Shown here: positions 26,583 through 35,472 of the stretch, one piece after another
Layout: each line of letters begins with the position of its first letter
Position numbering within the stretch: position 1 is the stretch's first letter
Assembly (NCBI RefSeq): GCF_009466385.1
Contig: NZ_WIAQ01000020.1
Location: forward strand, 25,355-89,354
Direction of reading: 5' to 3'
Length of the DNA stretch: 64,000 bases
From: Peribacillus tepidiphilus
GTDB lineage: Bacteria > Bacillota > Bacilli > Bacillales > DSM-1321
The notes under the pieces: model-generated
The model's input: only the letters and a program-made list of their open reading frames with translations
Databases searched by the model: none
Told to the model about the DNA's origin: nothing
Translations under genes and position numbers: made by a program

Positions 26583-27107
26583 TTAGTTTCTCTTTTTGTT
26601 TTTACTGATTTCCCCACACGCTATCCTCTTCCCAGAGTTACCTGCAGGCTGCGTCATCCCATCGTCCTTTTTCTCATGAATGATAATAGCAGTGCCATTC
26701 TTTGAGAGTAAGGAGTTTTTCCCTTCCTGCATGGTGACACTTGGAGCAAGAATTTTCACCTTGACCGTGCCGTCTTCCTTTACGATCAGGTTTGGCAGAT
26801 CTCCTGCATGTGAACCCTCTGGATGCAAGAGACCATGCTTTTTCTTTTCTGGGTCAAAATGATTACCTGCTGATTTAAAGTCTGGAGCCTTACATTTCCC
26901 CTTCTCATGTATATGGATTGCATGTTCTCCTGGTTTCAATCCCTCTAAATCGATATCAAACTCCACGCCTTTTGCCTGCTCCGCAAGCTTGATTGTACCA
27001 AGTGAATCTCCATTAGGATTGAATATTTTAACGTCCAGTTTCGTTGGATTTTGTTCCGTACAGGCACTTAACAGGAGTACCATTGCTACTAATAGGGCCT
27101 TTTTCAA
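26583..27107 (-). CDS. sodC: Cu-Zn superoxide dismutase lipoprotein
   Basis: The product (174 aa) begins with a lipoprotein signal (LLLSAC, Cys16) and continues as Cu-Zn SOD. Copper ligands His65 and His67 (HAIHIHEKGKC), His83 (GNHFDP) and His144 (AIIIHEKKDD), zinc ligands His91, His100 and Asp103 (HGLLHPEGSHAGDLPN) and the Cys72-Cys164 pair are all present, so it should be active. It would remove superoxide at the outer face of the membrane. B. subtilis YojM is the homologue. Confidence 0.93.
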   Translation of the reverse strand: MKKALLVAMVLLLSACTEQNPTKLDVKIFNPNGDSLGTIKLAEQAKGVEFDIDLEGLKPGEHAIHIHEKGKCKAPDFKSAGNHFDPEKKKHGLLHPEGSHAGDLPNLIVKEDGTVKVKILAPSVTMQEGKNSLLSKNGTAIIIHEKKDDGMTQPAGNSGKRIACGEISKNKKRN

Positions 27108-27265
27108 GCTGAGTCCTCCCTAAAACACATTTTGACTTTAGGATGCCCAATACAAGCGGAGATTATGCAGCATTGCTATATAGAATAGGCACGAATTCAT
27201 AGCAAATGTTGTAGTAATTCTACGGGATACTCTAGGATTACTAAATCATGCTGCCACACAATACA

Positions 27266-27370
27266 ATAATCCCGCGGGTATACGTGATAATCCCGCCGGT
27301 TATCTATATTATCCCGCGAGTTTTCATAATATTCCCGCCGGTTTCGGTAATAAACCCCGCTAAAGGTTAC
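27266..27370 (+). repeat. Tandem array C: five units of exactly 21 bp, core ATAATCCCGCCGGT
   Basis: Units start at 27266, 27287, 27308, 27329 and 27350. The invariant part is CCCGC; flanking positions vary and the last unit is degenerate. GC-rich cores contrast with the AT-rich background. Lies between sodC and the small gene at 27488. Confidence 0.92.
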
Positions 27371-27440
27371 TTTTTACACTTTTTAGAAAGATAGGAGCTT
27401 TCACTGAGTAATAGACAACCAAAAAGTTTGCACATTCCAT

Positions 27441-27482
27441 AAAAAAACTGAACCAGTTTATCAACCAGTTTATCTGGTTCAG
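27441..27482 (-). terminator. Terminator of the 69-aa membrane protein gene
   Basis: CTGAACCAG and CTGGTTCAG form a 9-bp stem; the minus strand continues with seven T. The loop contains a direct repeat of ACCAGTTTATC. Confidence 0.85.
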
Positions 27483-27487
27483 CTTCC

Positions 27488-27697
27488 TTACTTTTCGTCT
27501 CTAAATCCGTCTTTCAAAATCCTGGTTTCCAGTTCCTTTGCTTTTTCCGCCTCTTTTTTAGAAATACGAATAATTAAGCGCATTGTTAATGCAGCCCCGA
27601 TTAGAAAAATTACAGACGTTATGGCAGCAGGAATATATTCTGATTTATCCTCTGGAAAATAGAGAAACAATCCTAAAAGTGCATCAAATACATGCAT
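27488..27697 (-). CDS. Hypothetical small membrane protein, 69 aa
   Basis: The product has a short N-terminal part, one clear membrane helix (YIPAAITSVIFLIGAALTMRLIIRI) and a charged helical tail rich in Lys and Glu. The Shine-Dalgarno AAGGAAG and own terminator support a real gene. Family not recognised. Confidence 0.75.
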   Translation of the reverse strand: MHVFDALLGLFLYFPEDKSEYIPAAITSVIFLIGAALTMRLIIRISKKEAEKAKELETRILKDGFRDEK

Positions 27698-27791
27698 ATT
27701 TTTTGTACTTCCTTTCTCATCCCTTTGCGCTCATTATAACAAGGATGAATAGGAATTCCTACTATTATGATAGTGAAGTGAGATAATAAAT

Positions 27792-27812
27792 AAGAGCCCC
27801 AATGGGACTCTT
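27792..27812 (-). terminator. Terminator of the cyclophilin gene
   Basis: On the minus strand AAGAGTCCC pairs with GGGGCTCTT (one G-T), followed by ATTTATT, 5 nt after the stop. Confidence 0.7.
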
Positions 27813-27816
27813 CATT

Positions 27817-28554
27817 TTACTGAACAACCTCAATTTTTTTGATCACTACATCTTCTACCGGCTTGTCACCCGCACCGGTTTTTACGTTTGCGATGGCATC
27901 TACAACGTCCATACCTTCGATCACTTGGCCAAATACGGTATGTTTATGATCGAGCCAAGGCGTTCCACCATTTTTCTCGTATAATTCTACTACTTCTTCA
28001 GGATATCCGGCTTTAACCATTTGCTCTTTTAAACCAGGATCGATTTCTTTAGCTTGGACGATAAAAAACTGGCTACCATTTGTTCCGGGACCGGCGTTCG
28101 CCATGGAAAGTGCCCCTCTAAAGTTGAAGAGCTTCATGGAGAATTCATCTTCGAAAGGTTTACCCCAAATACTTTCTCCTCCCATGCCTGTTCCATCTGG
28201 ATCTCCGCCTTGAATCATGAAGTCTTTGATAACACGATGAAAAATGACACCCTCATAATATCCGTTCTTCGCATGCGTCACAAAGTTCTCAACCGCTTTG
28301 GGTGCATATTTAGGAAATAATTTAATTTTAATATTTCCCATTGTTGTTTCCATGATTACCACTTTTTCATCATCTTGTACTTCTGTAAACTGCGGATACA
28401 TGCTCATTTGTTTCTCTCCTTCATTTTTTTCTTGATGTTCTGCTACCGGCTTGTCCTCTTTTACTTTTTTATCTGCACTCGTTTCACTTTTACCGCAAGC
28501 CGTTAACAATACCATAATGAAAAGAAGAAGGAAAAACAAGAATTTCCTCATCAT
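27817..28554 (-). CDS. Lipoprotein peptidyl-prolyl isomerase (cyclophilin)
   Basis: The product (245 aa) carries a lipoprotein signal with LLTAC (Cys20), an acidic/basic linker of about 50 residues and a cyclophilin domain ([29 protein letters not shown], then [13 protein letters not shown] and [11 protein letters not shown]). The catalytic Arg (FHR) and substrate-site QGGD and SQFF residues are present. It should assist folding of secreted proteins outside the membrane, unlike cytoplasmic PpiB. The ATG at 28554 with GGAGGT is used; the upstream extension codes for the ribosome site. Confidence 0.93.
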   Translation of the reverse strand: MMRKFLFFLLLFIMVLLTACGKSETSADKKVKEDKPVAEHQEKNEGEKQMSMYPQFTEVQDDEKVVIMETTMGNIKIKLFPKYAPKAVENFVTHAKNGYYEGVIFHRVIKDFMIQGGDPDGTGMGGESIWGKPFEDEFSMKLFNFRGALSMANAGPGTNGSQFFIVQAKEIDPGLKEQMVKAGYPEEVVELYEKNGGTPWLDHKHTVFGQVIEGMDVVDAIANVKTGAGDKPVEDVVIKKIEVVQ

Positions 28555-28690
28555 ACTATCTACCTCCACTTCAAAACTTTACCTGATTTTCAACTAAAAA
28601 TCACGTTCAATTTGCAGGCTTGTCCTTCTTTTAACGATACAGGTTCGTTTGATATGATGAAGATAATGATATAAAAAGGAGAGGAATTCA

Positions 28691-29077
28691 TTGAGTCAGG
28701 ATCATTTTAAAATTGGCGACTACGTAACAGCAATCTATAAAACCGGAAAGTATATTGGAGAAATTACAGATGTACGCCCAAATAGTTATTTAATTCGTGT
28801 ATTAGCAGTTGAAAAACATCCAATGCAAGGTGATCTGCATAATCCTAAACAAGTAGATGTAGCGATGTTTCATCAACGAAGGGCTTTAGCTTTCAGGGAG
28901 CAGACAAATGTACCGAAAAACATGGTGAGAGAGTATAAAGATGAGGTGCCGGATTACAAAGCTTCCTTAAAGGCAGCCGTTCAAAAAATGAAAGAAACTT
29001 TACTGTCAGAAGACACACCTTGGAGTCAAAAAAGCATAGAAATGCTTGAAGAGCTTGAGAGGGATTATTTTAAATAA
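28691..29077 (+). CDS. kapB: KapB, kinase-associated sporulation activator
   Basis: The product (128 aa) matches KapB (KIGDYVTAIYKTGKYIGEITDVRPNSYLIRVLAVEKHPMQGDLHNP), needed for the KinB branch of the sporulation phosphorelay in B. subtilis. It starts with TTG after AAAGGAGAGG and has no signal peptide or lipobox, so it is likely cytoplasmic here. kinB is not adjacent; kapD follows convergently. Confidence 0.92.
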   Translation: MSQDHFKIGDYVTAIYKTGKYIGEITDVRPNSYLIRVLAVEKHPMQGDLHNPKQVDVAMFHQRRALAFREQTNVPKNMVREYKDEVPDYKASLKAAVQKMKETLLSEDTPWSQKSIEMLEELERDYFK

Positions 29078-29097
29078 GCTTTTGTTTATAGCCTTCC

Positions 29098-29128
29098 AAA
29101 GCCAAATCATATGTAGATGATTTGGCTT
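29098..29128. terminator. Hairpin between convergent kapB and kapD
   Basis: AAGCCAAATCAT pairs with ATGATTTGGCTT around a 6-nt loop. Neither strand has a good T-run after it, so termination would be weak. Confidence 0.5.
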
Positions 29129-29752
29129 CTAAAAGGCCATTTTACTTAATACCTTTGAAAGGTCAATACGATCGCCGATTGTTGTTGGTTGATGTTTTTC
29201 TAAATATTGTTTATCTTTTTCTACTAATTTAAAAATATGATAGGTAGTCATAGCGTCGTCTAGAGCTCGGTGATGACGGCCTACCCCTTCTTTTCCATAT
29301 TCCTGAACAGCTTTCCAAAGCCCTGTTTGATTCTGGTCTCCAAAGAAACGCTTATATTCCATAGATAAGTCGACAAATTTACCTTTAAACGGGAATTCGA
29401 CTCTTGCTTGCTGACAATTATGTCTCAATACTTTCATATCCATGTTTCCCCAAGTCACAACAACGCTAGGCTTATCCCCTTCAAACTCAGAAATAGCTAG
29501 AACAAAATCTTCAAAGGAAATGCCTTCATCTATATTTTGCTGGGAAATTTTCAAGAAGTTCTTGCACCGCTCTGATAGAATCGGATATTTATTAGGCTTT
29601 ACGAACGTAGAGAATTGTTTTTGAATTTCATTATTCACTACAAGTATAGCACCAACCTCGATAATTTCGGGAAAGAAACCATTTGGCTTCATTTTCCCTT
29701 CAGGCATCGTGAATTCAAAATCAATGAATACATAAGGTTGATTCTTTTCCAT
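29129..29752 (-). CDS. kapD: KapD, DEDDh exonuclease-fold sporulation inhibitor
   Basis: The product (207 aa) has the DnaQ-like exonuclease fold: DFEFT (first Asp and Glu), TWGNMDMKVLRHN (second Asp) and HHRALDDAMTTY (His and last Asp), so the catalytic set is complete. In B. subtilis KapD overexpression inhibits the KinA pathway. Start ATG follows AAGGAGG. Confidence 0.93.
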   Translation of the reverse strand: MEKNQPYVFIDFEFTMPEGKMKPNGFFPEIIEVGAILVVNNEIQKQFSTFVKPNKYPILSERCKNFLKISQQNIDEGISFEDFVLAISEFEGDKPSVVVTWGNMDMKVLRHNCQQARVEFPFKGKFVDLSMEYKRFFGDQNQTGLWKAVQEYGKEGVGRHHRALDDAMTTYHIFKLVEKDKQYLEKHQPTTIGDRIDLSKVLSKMAF

Positions 29753-30156
29753 ACTCTTTCCTCCTTTTTAGTTAGATTTTACTACAGCACTCTGTTAAAA
29801 ATTTGAAAAACGTTCCTGAATGTACTATTAATCAAGAATTATAACAGATTTAGAAATGATATTTTCATATTTTACAAAATTGGGCCATAAATTATTCTAA
29901 TTTTAGATGAACAATATCGTTTCATAGGTTAAAAAGGAATACCTTGAACCTCCCACCTCGTGCTTTCATAACGGAAAATTGTAGCATTTTTCTTTAAAGC
30001 TCTTTATTCCTTTTTTCAATTATTTTATGATGGGTTAGTAATAAAAAATTCAACTCTGGTGTTGCAAGAATTAATTTGTAGTCAGTGACCTTTTACGTGT
30101 CATTGCACCCCTGTTATGTGTAAAGCTTGTCTGTAAAAATAATAATTCTATATAGA
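29753..30156. other. Intergenic region kapD-pbpD
   Basis: AT-rich, about 400 bp, between divergent kapD and pbpD. B. subtilis has yuxJ (an MFS transporter) here, which is absent. I see no supported gene, repeat or terminator. Confidence 0.5.
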
Positions 30157-32022
30157 ATGGAAGATGGACAGTTGCGTACATTTTTTGGATATCTATTAAC
30201 TTTATTACTCGTCCCTCTTTTTTCGATTCTGATCATCTTGACCTTTAAAGAATGGAGTAGTTTCCAACCACTGCTTACATACTTGGATCAACATCTAGCC
30301 CTTAAGGAAATCCGATTGCCGCAAAACAGCTATATAACGGCGGCAGACGGAACTGTCATTTCGGAGATTCAGAGAGAGCAAAATCGAGAATATTTGGAAT
30401 ATGAACAGATTCCACAATTTATAAAAGATGTATTTGTGACAATAGAAGATCGACATTTTTTTGAGCATTCTGGAATCGATGCAGTTGCAATTAGCCGGGC
30501 TATTTTGGTGAACTCTCAAAATCAATCGATTGAGCAAGGCGGGAGTACCATTACACAGCAGCTAGCGAGAAACCTGTTCTTAAATCATGAAAAAACCTAT
30601 AACCGAAAATTATCAGAGCTGCTCTATTCCTATCAGCTGGAAAGACAATTATCAAAAGAAGAGATTCTGGAGCTCTACTTAAATGCCATCTATTTTCAAA
30701 ATGGTGCGTATGGCATTCAAGCTGCTTCCCGGTACTATTTTCAAAAGCCGGTTTCAAAGCTTTCAAAAGCGGAGATGGCATTTCTCGCTTCTATTCCCAA
30801 CAATCCCAGCTTATATGACCCATTAAAGCATTTTGATCAGACAAAGGAACGGCAAATTCGAATCCTTGAACAGCTGTTAGAGGTAAAGAAAATTTCCAAG
30901 GCTGAATTCGACCAACTGAAAAATGAAAAAATTCAGCTTAAGATTAGAAAACGAATCGACCTCTATCCTGATTATGTGACCTATGTTGAAAGTGAATTAA
31001 AAGAACTTGTCGCCCAGTCTGAAGGGATGACAGCTGAATTAGAAAGTAAGGACGCTGTCCGTCGTGCAAAAGCTGAGGCTAAGTTAAACGAAAAGGTTAC
31101 AAAGCTCTTACAATCAGGTGTTACGATCCATACGGCCCTTGATAAATCCTTGCAGGATAAAGTCAAAAGAACCATTGAAAATGAGCTAACGTATCCAAAT
31201 GTCCAAGGAGCTGCAGTCGTTATACAACATCATACGCACGAGCTTGTCTCTTTGATTGGGGGAAAGCATTATAAAAAATATACTTTTAATCGGTCTTTTC
31301 AAAGTTTTCGCCAGCCAGGTTCCGCAATCAAGCCTTTACTTGTTTATGCACCGTATTTAGACAGAACAGGTGCGGATTTGAATGATCGCGTAAACGCTGG
31401 GGCATTTTGCCACAAGGGATATTGCCCACAAAACTATGGTGGTGCTGTTTATGGCCAAGTCACCTTGAAAAGAGCCTTTGCTCATTCATATAACACGCCG
31501 GCTATTCGACTCCTACAAGCAACGGGCATTAAAAATAGCTTTAGCTACTTGAAACCGTTCCAATTCTCAATGGTAACAGTGCAAGACCATGTGCTGTCGG
31601 CAGCCGTTGGGGGATTCTCCTATGGAATCAGTCCACTCGAGCTCACAAGCGCCTATACCTCTTTCCAGGATGGGAGTTATCAACCAGCTAGAGCCATACG
31701 TAAAGTAACCGATCGTAACGGCACTATTTTATATGAGTGGAAAGATAAAAAGGTCCGTGTTTGGAAAGACGCAACAGTCGCAAAAATGAAAGAATTGCTT
31801 CACAGCGTAGTAACAGAAGGAACAGCACGAAAAGCTTACTATAAAACTTCCTATATAGGGGGGAAAACCGGGACAACCAATGACGTAAAAGACCTCTGGT
31901 TTGTCGGCATGGACGAAACATATACAACGGGCGTTTGGATTGGAAAAGATCAACCTAAAAGTCTAGAAAAGATTGCTTCTCAAGCCCCACATTTGAAAAT
32001 ATGGAAAAAAATTATGCAATAA
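30157..32022 (+). CDS. pbpD: Class A penicillin-binding protein PBP4
   Basis: The product (about 621 aa) has a membrane helix (FFGYLLTLLLVPLFSILIIL), a GT51 transglycosylase domain (EDRHFFEHSGID, GGSTITQQLARN, the catalytic Glu in EDRHF) and a transpeptidase domain with GSAIKP (SxxK serine), SYNTPA (SxN) and KTGTT. It polymerises and cross-links peptidoglycan at the outer membrane face. Start is uncertain: ATG at 30157 lacks a ribosome site, while TTG at 30172 has GGAAG at 8 nt and aligns better to B. subtilis PbpD. Confidence 0.93.
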   Translation: MEDGQLRTFFGYLLTLLLVPLFSILIILTFKEWSSFQPLLTYLDQHLALKEIRLPQNSYITAADGTVISEIQREQNREYLEYEQIPQFIKDVFVTIEDRHFFEHSGIDAVAISRAILVNSQNQSIEQGGSTITQQLARNLFLNHEKTYNRKLSELLYSYQLERQLSKEEILELYLNAIYFQNGAYGIQAASRYYFQKPVSKLSKAEMAFLASIPNNPSLYDPLKHFDQTKERQIRILEQLLEVKKISKAEFDQLKNEKIQLKIRKRIDLYPDYVTYVESELKELVAQSEGMTAELESKDAVRRAKAEAKLNEKVTKLLQSGVTIHTALDKSLQDKVKRTIENELTYPNVQGAAVVIQHHTHELVSLIGGKHYKKYTFNRSFQSFRQPGSAIKPLLVYAPYLDRTGADLNDRVNAGAFCHKGYCPQNYGGAVYGQVTLKRAFAHSYNTPAIRLLQATGIKNSFSYLKPFQFSMVTVQDHVLSAAVGGFSYGISPLELTSAYTSFQDGSYQPARAIRKVTDRNGTILYEWKDKKVRVWKDATVAKMKELLHSVVTEGTARKAYYKTSYIGGKTGTTNDVKDLWFVGMDETYTTGVWIGKDQPKSLEKIASQAPHLKIWKKIMQ

Positions 32023-32085
32023 AAAGGCTGTTTCACTTTCCCATCACCCGCTATCGGGATGTCGGGAAAATGAAACAGCCTTTTT
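32021..32085 (+). terminator. Terminator of pbpD
   Basis: AAAAAGGCTGTTTCA pairs with TGAAACAGCCTTTTT, with TTTCCC/GGGAAA extending the stem; it overlaps the stop codon and ends in TTTTTGATTTT. Confidence 0.9.
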
Positions 32086-32116
32086 GATTTTATCCTTTGT
32101 AGCTGTACCAAATACA

Positions 32117-32674
32117 TTACACTGGCAAGCTTGCAATCACACTGTTATATAGCTTAAGCAACGAATAGGTGATGGTCAACACAATAATAGACCATAGGAT
32201 CGTGTGAAAAAAAATCAAACCAATAAGTCCTGCGGTTGATAAAGTGTTGCTGATTTTATAAACAAAATAGATGAAAGCGATGATCGTAGTAATAAGAAAT
32301 ACTGCACATACCAGAAGGAACGATTGAACACAAAGAAGAGAAACAACTCCTCCTAATAAATAAATGGCAGAACCAAGCCGGATATTTTTTAAGTTTTCTC
32401 CTTCCGAATCCTTTGAAAAAAACAATAACGATAGCTCCAAGATCGTGTCGGAAACCAACTTTAGAGCAGCAAAAAGCATGAAATAAAGTAGAAACATTGC
32501 CAAAAGCAGAGCTAGCTTTATCCCTGCATCTGAAAAAAACTCTAGCATTCCGTCATAAATTCCTATATTTTCCAACAGAACAAGCGCCTGCATTTCTGAA
32601 TAAATCGCAAACGATAAACTAAACAAAATAATTGATATTAAAGGAAAATATCCAATCAAGTATGTATTCTTCAT
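32117..32674 (-). CDS. Hypothetical membrane protein, 185 aa
   Basis: Five hydrophobic segments are visible (YFPLISIILFSLSFAIY, IKLALLLAMFLLYFMLFAAL, SAIYLLGGVVSLLCV, FLLVCAVFLITTIIAFIYFVY and TAGLIGLIFFHTILWSIIVLTI). The arrangement resembles Yip1-type membrane proteins, but no diagnostic motif can be claimed. GGGGAAG precedes the ATG. Confidence 0.75.
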   Translation of the reverse strand: MKNTYLIGYFPLISIILFSLSFAIYSEMQALVLLENIGIYDGMLEFFSDAGIKLALLLAMFLLYFMLFAALKLVSDTILELSLLFFSKDSEGENLKNIRLGSAIYLLGGVVSLLCVQSFLLVCAVFLITTIIAFIYFVYKISNTLSTAGLIGLIFFHTILWSIIVLTITYSLLKLYNSVIASLPV

Positions 32675-33099
32675 TTCTTCCCCTCATTTTTCTACAAACT
32701 GAGTACTCTACAATTATGCAAAAAGAGCATCAAAAGAACAATGAAAAACTTGAATACACCAAGAATTATTTAGGTCTATTAATAATAACCTTATAAAAAA
32801 TGGATATTTTCATTAAATTTCATCGCTAGAGACGAGATCTTTTATTTTTCCAAAAAGAATGATATGCGTTTAAGACCGGTTTAGTCATCGGTCTTTTTCT
32901 TATTAATAACGCTAATCCCCGTACATAGAATTGGGAGTTTGATATTCTCGTTCCAATCTTGTTGAATTTTGTGACAAGAAAATGCACTCTCAGTATATTT
33001 TTGTTCGAAAATCTTTCACTTTTCCAATAATTCCAAAATGTTATATTCATAATAGGGAAATTATGCATATTAACCTTTTATAATAAAGGAGGGGTGAGT
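32675..33099. other. Intergenic region with an orphan terminator
   Basis: About 420 bp. A plus-strand terminator lies at 32872-32899. A 26-codon frame at about 32716 (starts MQKEHQKNNEKLEYTKNYLG) lacks a ribosome site. The rest is AT-rich and probably contains the promoter of the monooxygenase gene. Confidence 0.4.
32872..32899 (+). terminator. Orphan terminator on the plus strand
   Basis: AAGACCG pairs with CGGTCTT around a 10-nt loop, followed by TTTTCTT. No intact plus-strand gene precedes it, so it marks a small RNA or a decayed gene. Confidence 0.65.
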
Positions 33100-34242
33100 T
33101 TGAAGGACCAAATAACGATCATTGGAGGCGGAATTGGTGGTTTAAGTGCCGGTATCGCTCTACAGCGGTTAGGGTTCCAGGTTAAGATTTATGAAAAACG
33201 CCTGGATCATTCAACAGAAGGGGCTGGTATTGTACTAGGTGCTAACGCATTAAAATCGCTCAATTATTTAGGAGTAGGGGAAAAAATCCAACAAGCCGGA
33301 TATGGACTGAATGAATGTCATATTCTTTCAGAAAACGGAAAAAATCTTACCCTTTTACATTATAAAGACTCAACCATTCAAAATTATACGATGATCCTTC
33401 GCTCACAGCTTTCAAGTATATTAACCGAAACACTCCAACCAGGCACGATTGTTTATGGAAAAAAGCTAGTTGACTTATCTCAACATCGTGAAGGAATTGA
33501 TCTTTTTTTCGAAGATGGCAGTCACACTCAAACGGAGTATTTAATCGGAGCTGATGGTATTTTTTCTACAGTCAGAAGAAAATTTTTACCTTATAAGCAG
33601 CTTCGTTTTGCTGGATACACATGCTGGAGAGGAGTAGTGGAAAATTGTCCTGATCATATTCCAAGGCGATTTACGGAGACATGGGGCACAAAAGGCAGGG
33701 TCGGAATTGTTCCTTTAAAGGATCAAAAGATATTCTGGTATGCATTAAAAAACTGTCAGCAGGATGATCCAGAGCTAAAGAAATGGACCATTAAAGACAT
33801 CATATATAATTTTATGGATTATCACGATCCTATTCCTCAACTGCTTGAAAGGACAAAGGAACATCATATTATCCATCATGACATTTATGATCTAGATCCT
33901 ATTTTTCAATACGTATTTGGCAGAGTTGTTCTTCTTGGCGATGCCGCCCATGCAACGACTCCAAATATGGGGCAGGGTGCAGGTCAAGCCATAGAAGATG
34001 CTCTATATCTTTCATTATGTTTAAAAGACAGCAATCATATTGAGAGTGCATTCATGGAATACGAAAAGCAAAGATTGCACCGGACAAGAAAAGTGGTACA
34101 GGATTCATGGGTGTTAGGAAAGGTTGCTCAGCTAGATATTCCACTGCTTTGCTCGATTCGCAACAGCATGATTAAGCTTGCACCGAATTCTTTTCATCAA
34201 AATCGTTTAAAGAATTTATTCGAAATCGATACTGAATTATAG
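33100..34242 (+). CDS. FAD-dependent aromatic-type monooxygenase
   Basis: The product (380 aa) is a group A flavin monooxygenase: GGGIGGLSAGIALQRLG (FAD dinucleotide fold), a DG motif (IGADGIFSTVRR) and GDAAHATTPNMGQGAGQAIEDA. Such enzymes hydroxylate aromatic rings with NAD(P)H. The substrate cannot be read from sequence. TTG at 33100 has GGAGG at 7 nt and is preferred over the GTG six bases earlier. R1 copy 4 starts on the base after the stop. Confidence 0.9.
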   Translation: MKDQITIIGGGIGGLSAGIALQRLGFQVKIYEKRLDHSTEGAGIVLGANALKSLNYLGVGEKIQQAGYGLNECHILSENGKNLTLLHYKDSTIQNYTMILRSQLSSILTETLQPGTIVYGKKLVDLSQHREGIDLFFEDGSHTQTEYLIGADGIFSTVRRKFLPYKQLRFAGYTCWRGVVENCPDHIPRRFTETWGTKGRVGIVPLKDQKIFWYALKNCQQDDPELKKWTIKDIIYNFMDYHDPIPQLLERTKEHHIIHHDIYDLDPIFQYVFGRVVLLGDAAHATTPNMGQGAGQAIEDALYLSLCLKDSNHIESAFMEYEKQRLHRTRKVVQDSWVLGKVAQLDIPLLCSIRNSMIKLAPNSFHQNRLKNLFEIDTEL

Positions 34243-34263
34243 ATAAGCGAAAAGCGCCTGATT
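34243..34263 (+). repeat. R1 5'-end remnant abutting the monooxygenase stop
   Basis: ATAAGCGAAAAGCGCCTGAT begins on the base after TAG. It matches the first 20 bases of the R1 element with two changes; the rest is missing. Confidence 0.65.
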
Positions 34264-34302
34264 ATTCTGTATAACCTTTTCTAAAAATAATAACTTCTCA
34301 GT

Positions 34303-34345
34303 AAAAAAAGGCAATCTCACCAATCGACAGGGAGATCGCCTTTTT
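34303..34345. terminator. Convergent terminator before yuxO
   Basis: AAAAAGGC and GCCTTTTT, with inner ATCTC/GAGAT, form a long stem with A and T tails, so it works in both directions. Confidence 0.85.
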
Positions 34346-34385
34346 ATGTAGAATTAGCTTTACATGAACTTTAAAGTCCCATCAT

Positions 34386-34772
34386 CTATTTTCTTAGTTT
34401 AATAACCGCTATTGTGCAACGAGATATACAAATCAACTGGTCGTTTTCATCGTAAATTTTCACTTCCCAAACCATTGTCGATTTTCCACGATGCAATACC
34501 GTTCCAATTGCAGTAACCGTCCCATCTCTCTTTCCTTTAATATGATTGGCGTTAATCTCCAGCCCTACAACAGCTTCATTTTCTTTGTCAACCAACTCAT
34601 AAGCTCCAATACTCGCAACCGATTCAGCAAGCGCAACAGAAGCTCCGCCGTGTAACAACCCAAAGGGCTGCCTCGTTCTTTCATCAACCGGCATTGTTGC
34701 CGTTACTTTCCCATCCGCAACTTCCACAATCTCAATACCAAGTGCTTGCATCAATGTATTTTCAATCATCAT
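34386..34772 (-). CDS. yuxO: PaaI-type hotdog thioesterase YuxO
   Basis: The product (128 aa) is a hotdog-fold acyl-CoA thioesterase of the PaaI/YdiI group. The motif QPFGLLHGGASVALAESVAS carries the active-site region, with the catalytic acid in ALAES. Relatives act on 1,4-dihydroxy-2-naphthoyl-CoA in menaquinone synthesis or on phenylacetyl-CoA. GAGGTGG lies 6-7 nt before the first of two adjacent ATG codons. comA-comP, next to yuxO in B. subtilis, are absent here. Confidence 0.9.
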   Translation of the reverse strand: MMIENTLMQALGIEIVEVADGKVTATMPVDERTRQPFGLLHGGASVALAESVASIGAYELVDKENEAVVGLEINANHIKGKRDGTVTAIGTVLHRGKSTMVWEVKIYDENDQLICISRCTIAVIKLRK

Positions 34773-35028
34773 ATAAGCCCACCTCTTTTTTCAAATAAAT
34801 GTAATGTTCGATTTCTTTTTGCTCATTCCTGCAATAAAAAGAATTTTTTATGAAACTAGCTTAATCAGGATCAACACATGATGCAAACATATTCTCAAGG
34901 ATCCTACATCATTTGATAAAGTAATAAAGAATGGGGAAAAAGTCATGAATGATCTACCTTTTAACAACTATAATAATCTATTTTACAAGAAAAGGAATAA
35001 TACTTTATCTAATGGTTTTTATAAAACA
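34773..35028. other. yuxO upstream region
   Basis: AT-rich. A plus-strand 35-codon frame (34945-35052, MNDLPFNNYNNLF...) has GGGG upstream but runs into the terminator at 35029, so it is not annotated as a gene. Otherwise nothing recognised. Confidence 0.35.
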
Positions 35029-35069
35029 AAAAGAGGATGGCTCAAGGATTAGAGCTCAGACCCTCTTTT
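35029..35069 (-). terminator. Terminator of the 75-aa Gly/Pro/Tyr-rich gene
   Basis: AAAAGAGG and CCTCTTTT enclose an inner GCTC/GAGC stem. The minus strand continues TTTTTGTTTT. Confidence 0.8.
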
Positions 35070-35126
35070 AAATAGAGTATAAAACACGTTTGGAAAATGG
35101 GACAATTTCTAGTTCATACACCAATT

Positions 35127-35354
35127 CTAGTAGTAAAAACCACCGCTATTATAAGGATAAAAAGGTGGTGGTGGTGGTGGTGGATAATACGGCCCGTAAA
35201 AAGGAGGACGTGCACTAATAATGGCACTTCCCAACAGTCCACCTAATAATCCACCGATAAATGGGCCACCAAAAAAGAACGGGCTTCTTCCATAGCCGAA
35301 GCCTTCATTAAAAGGTCTTCTTCCATAGCCGAACCCCCTATAAACTCGATTCAT
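35127..35354 (-). CDS. Small Gly/Pro/Tyr-rich protein, 75 aa
   Basis: The product has an N-terminal pair of GFGYGR(R/S)PF repeats, a hydrophobic glycine-rich centre (GGPFIGGLLGGLLGSAIISA) and a proline/tyrosine tail (YGPYYPPPPPPPFYPYNSGG). Composition resembles small spore-coat or surface proteins, but no family can be named. AGGAGG Shine-Dalgarno and a terminator support it. Confidence 0.8.
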   Translation of the reverse strand: MNRVYRGFGYGRRPFNEGFGYGRSPFFFGGPFIGGLLGGLLGSAIISARPPFYGPYYPPPPPPPFYPYNSGGFYY

Positions 35355-35472
35355 TCCGGAAACCTCCTATTTTCTATTTTTCCGTACATTTATTCATATG
35401 CAGAAAAAAAGAAAATTGCTTGGGCTTTCAGCTGAAGTGATTAAAAAGCGATAGAGATCGAAAAATCTTGCG

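Noticed and set aside
34945..35052. 35-codon plus-strand frame (MNDLPFNNYNN...)
   Set aside because: Only a weak GGGG upstream and it runs into the hairpin of a minus-strand terminator; too little to call a gene.
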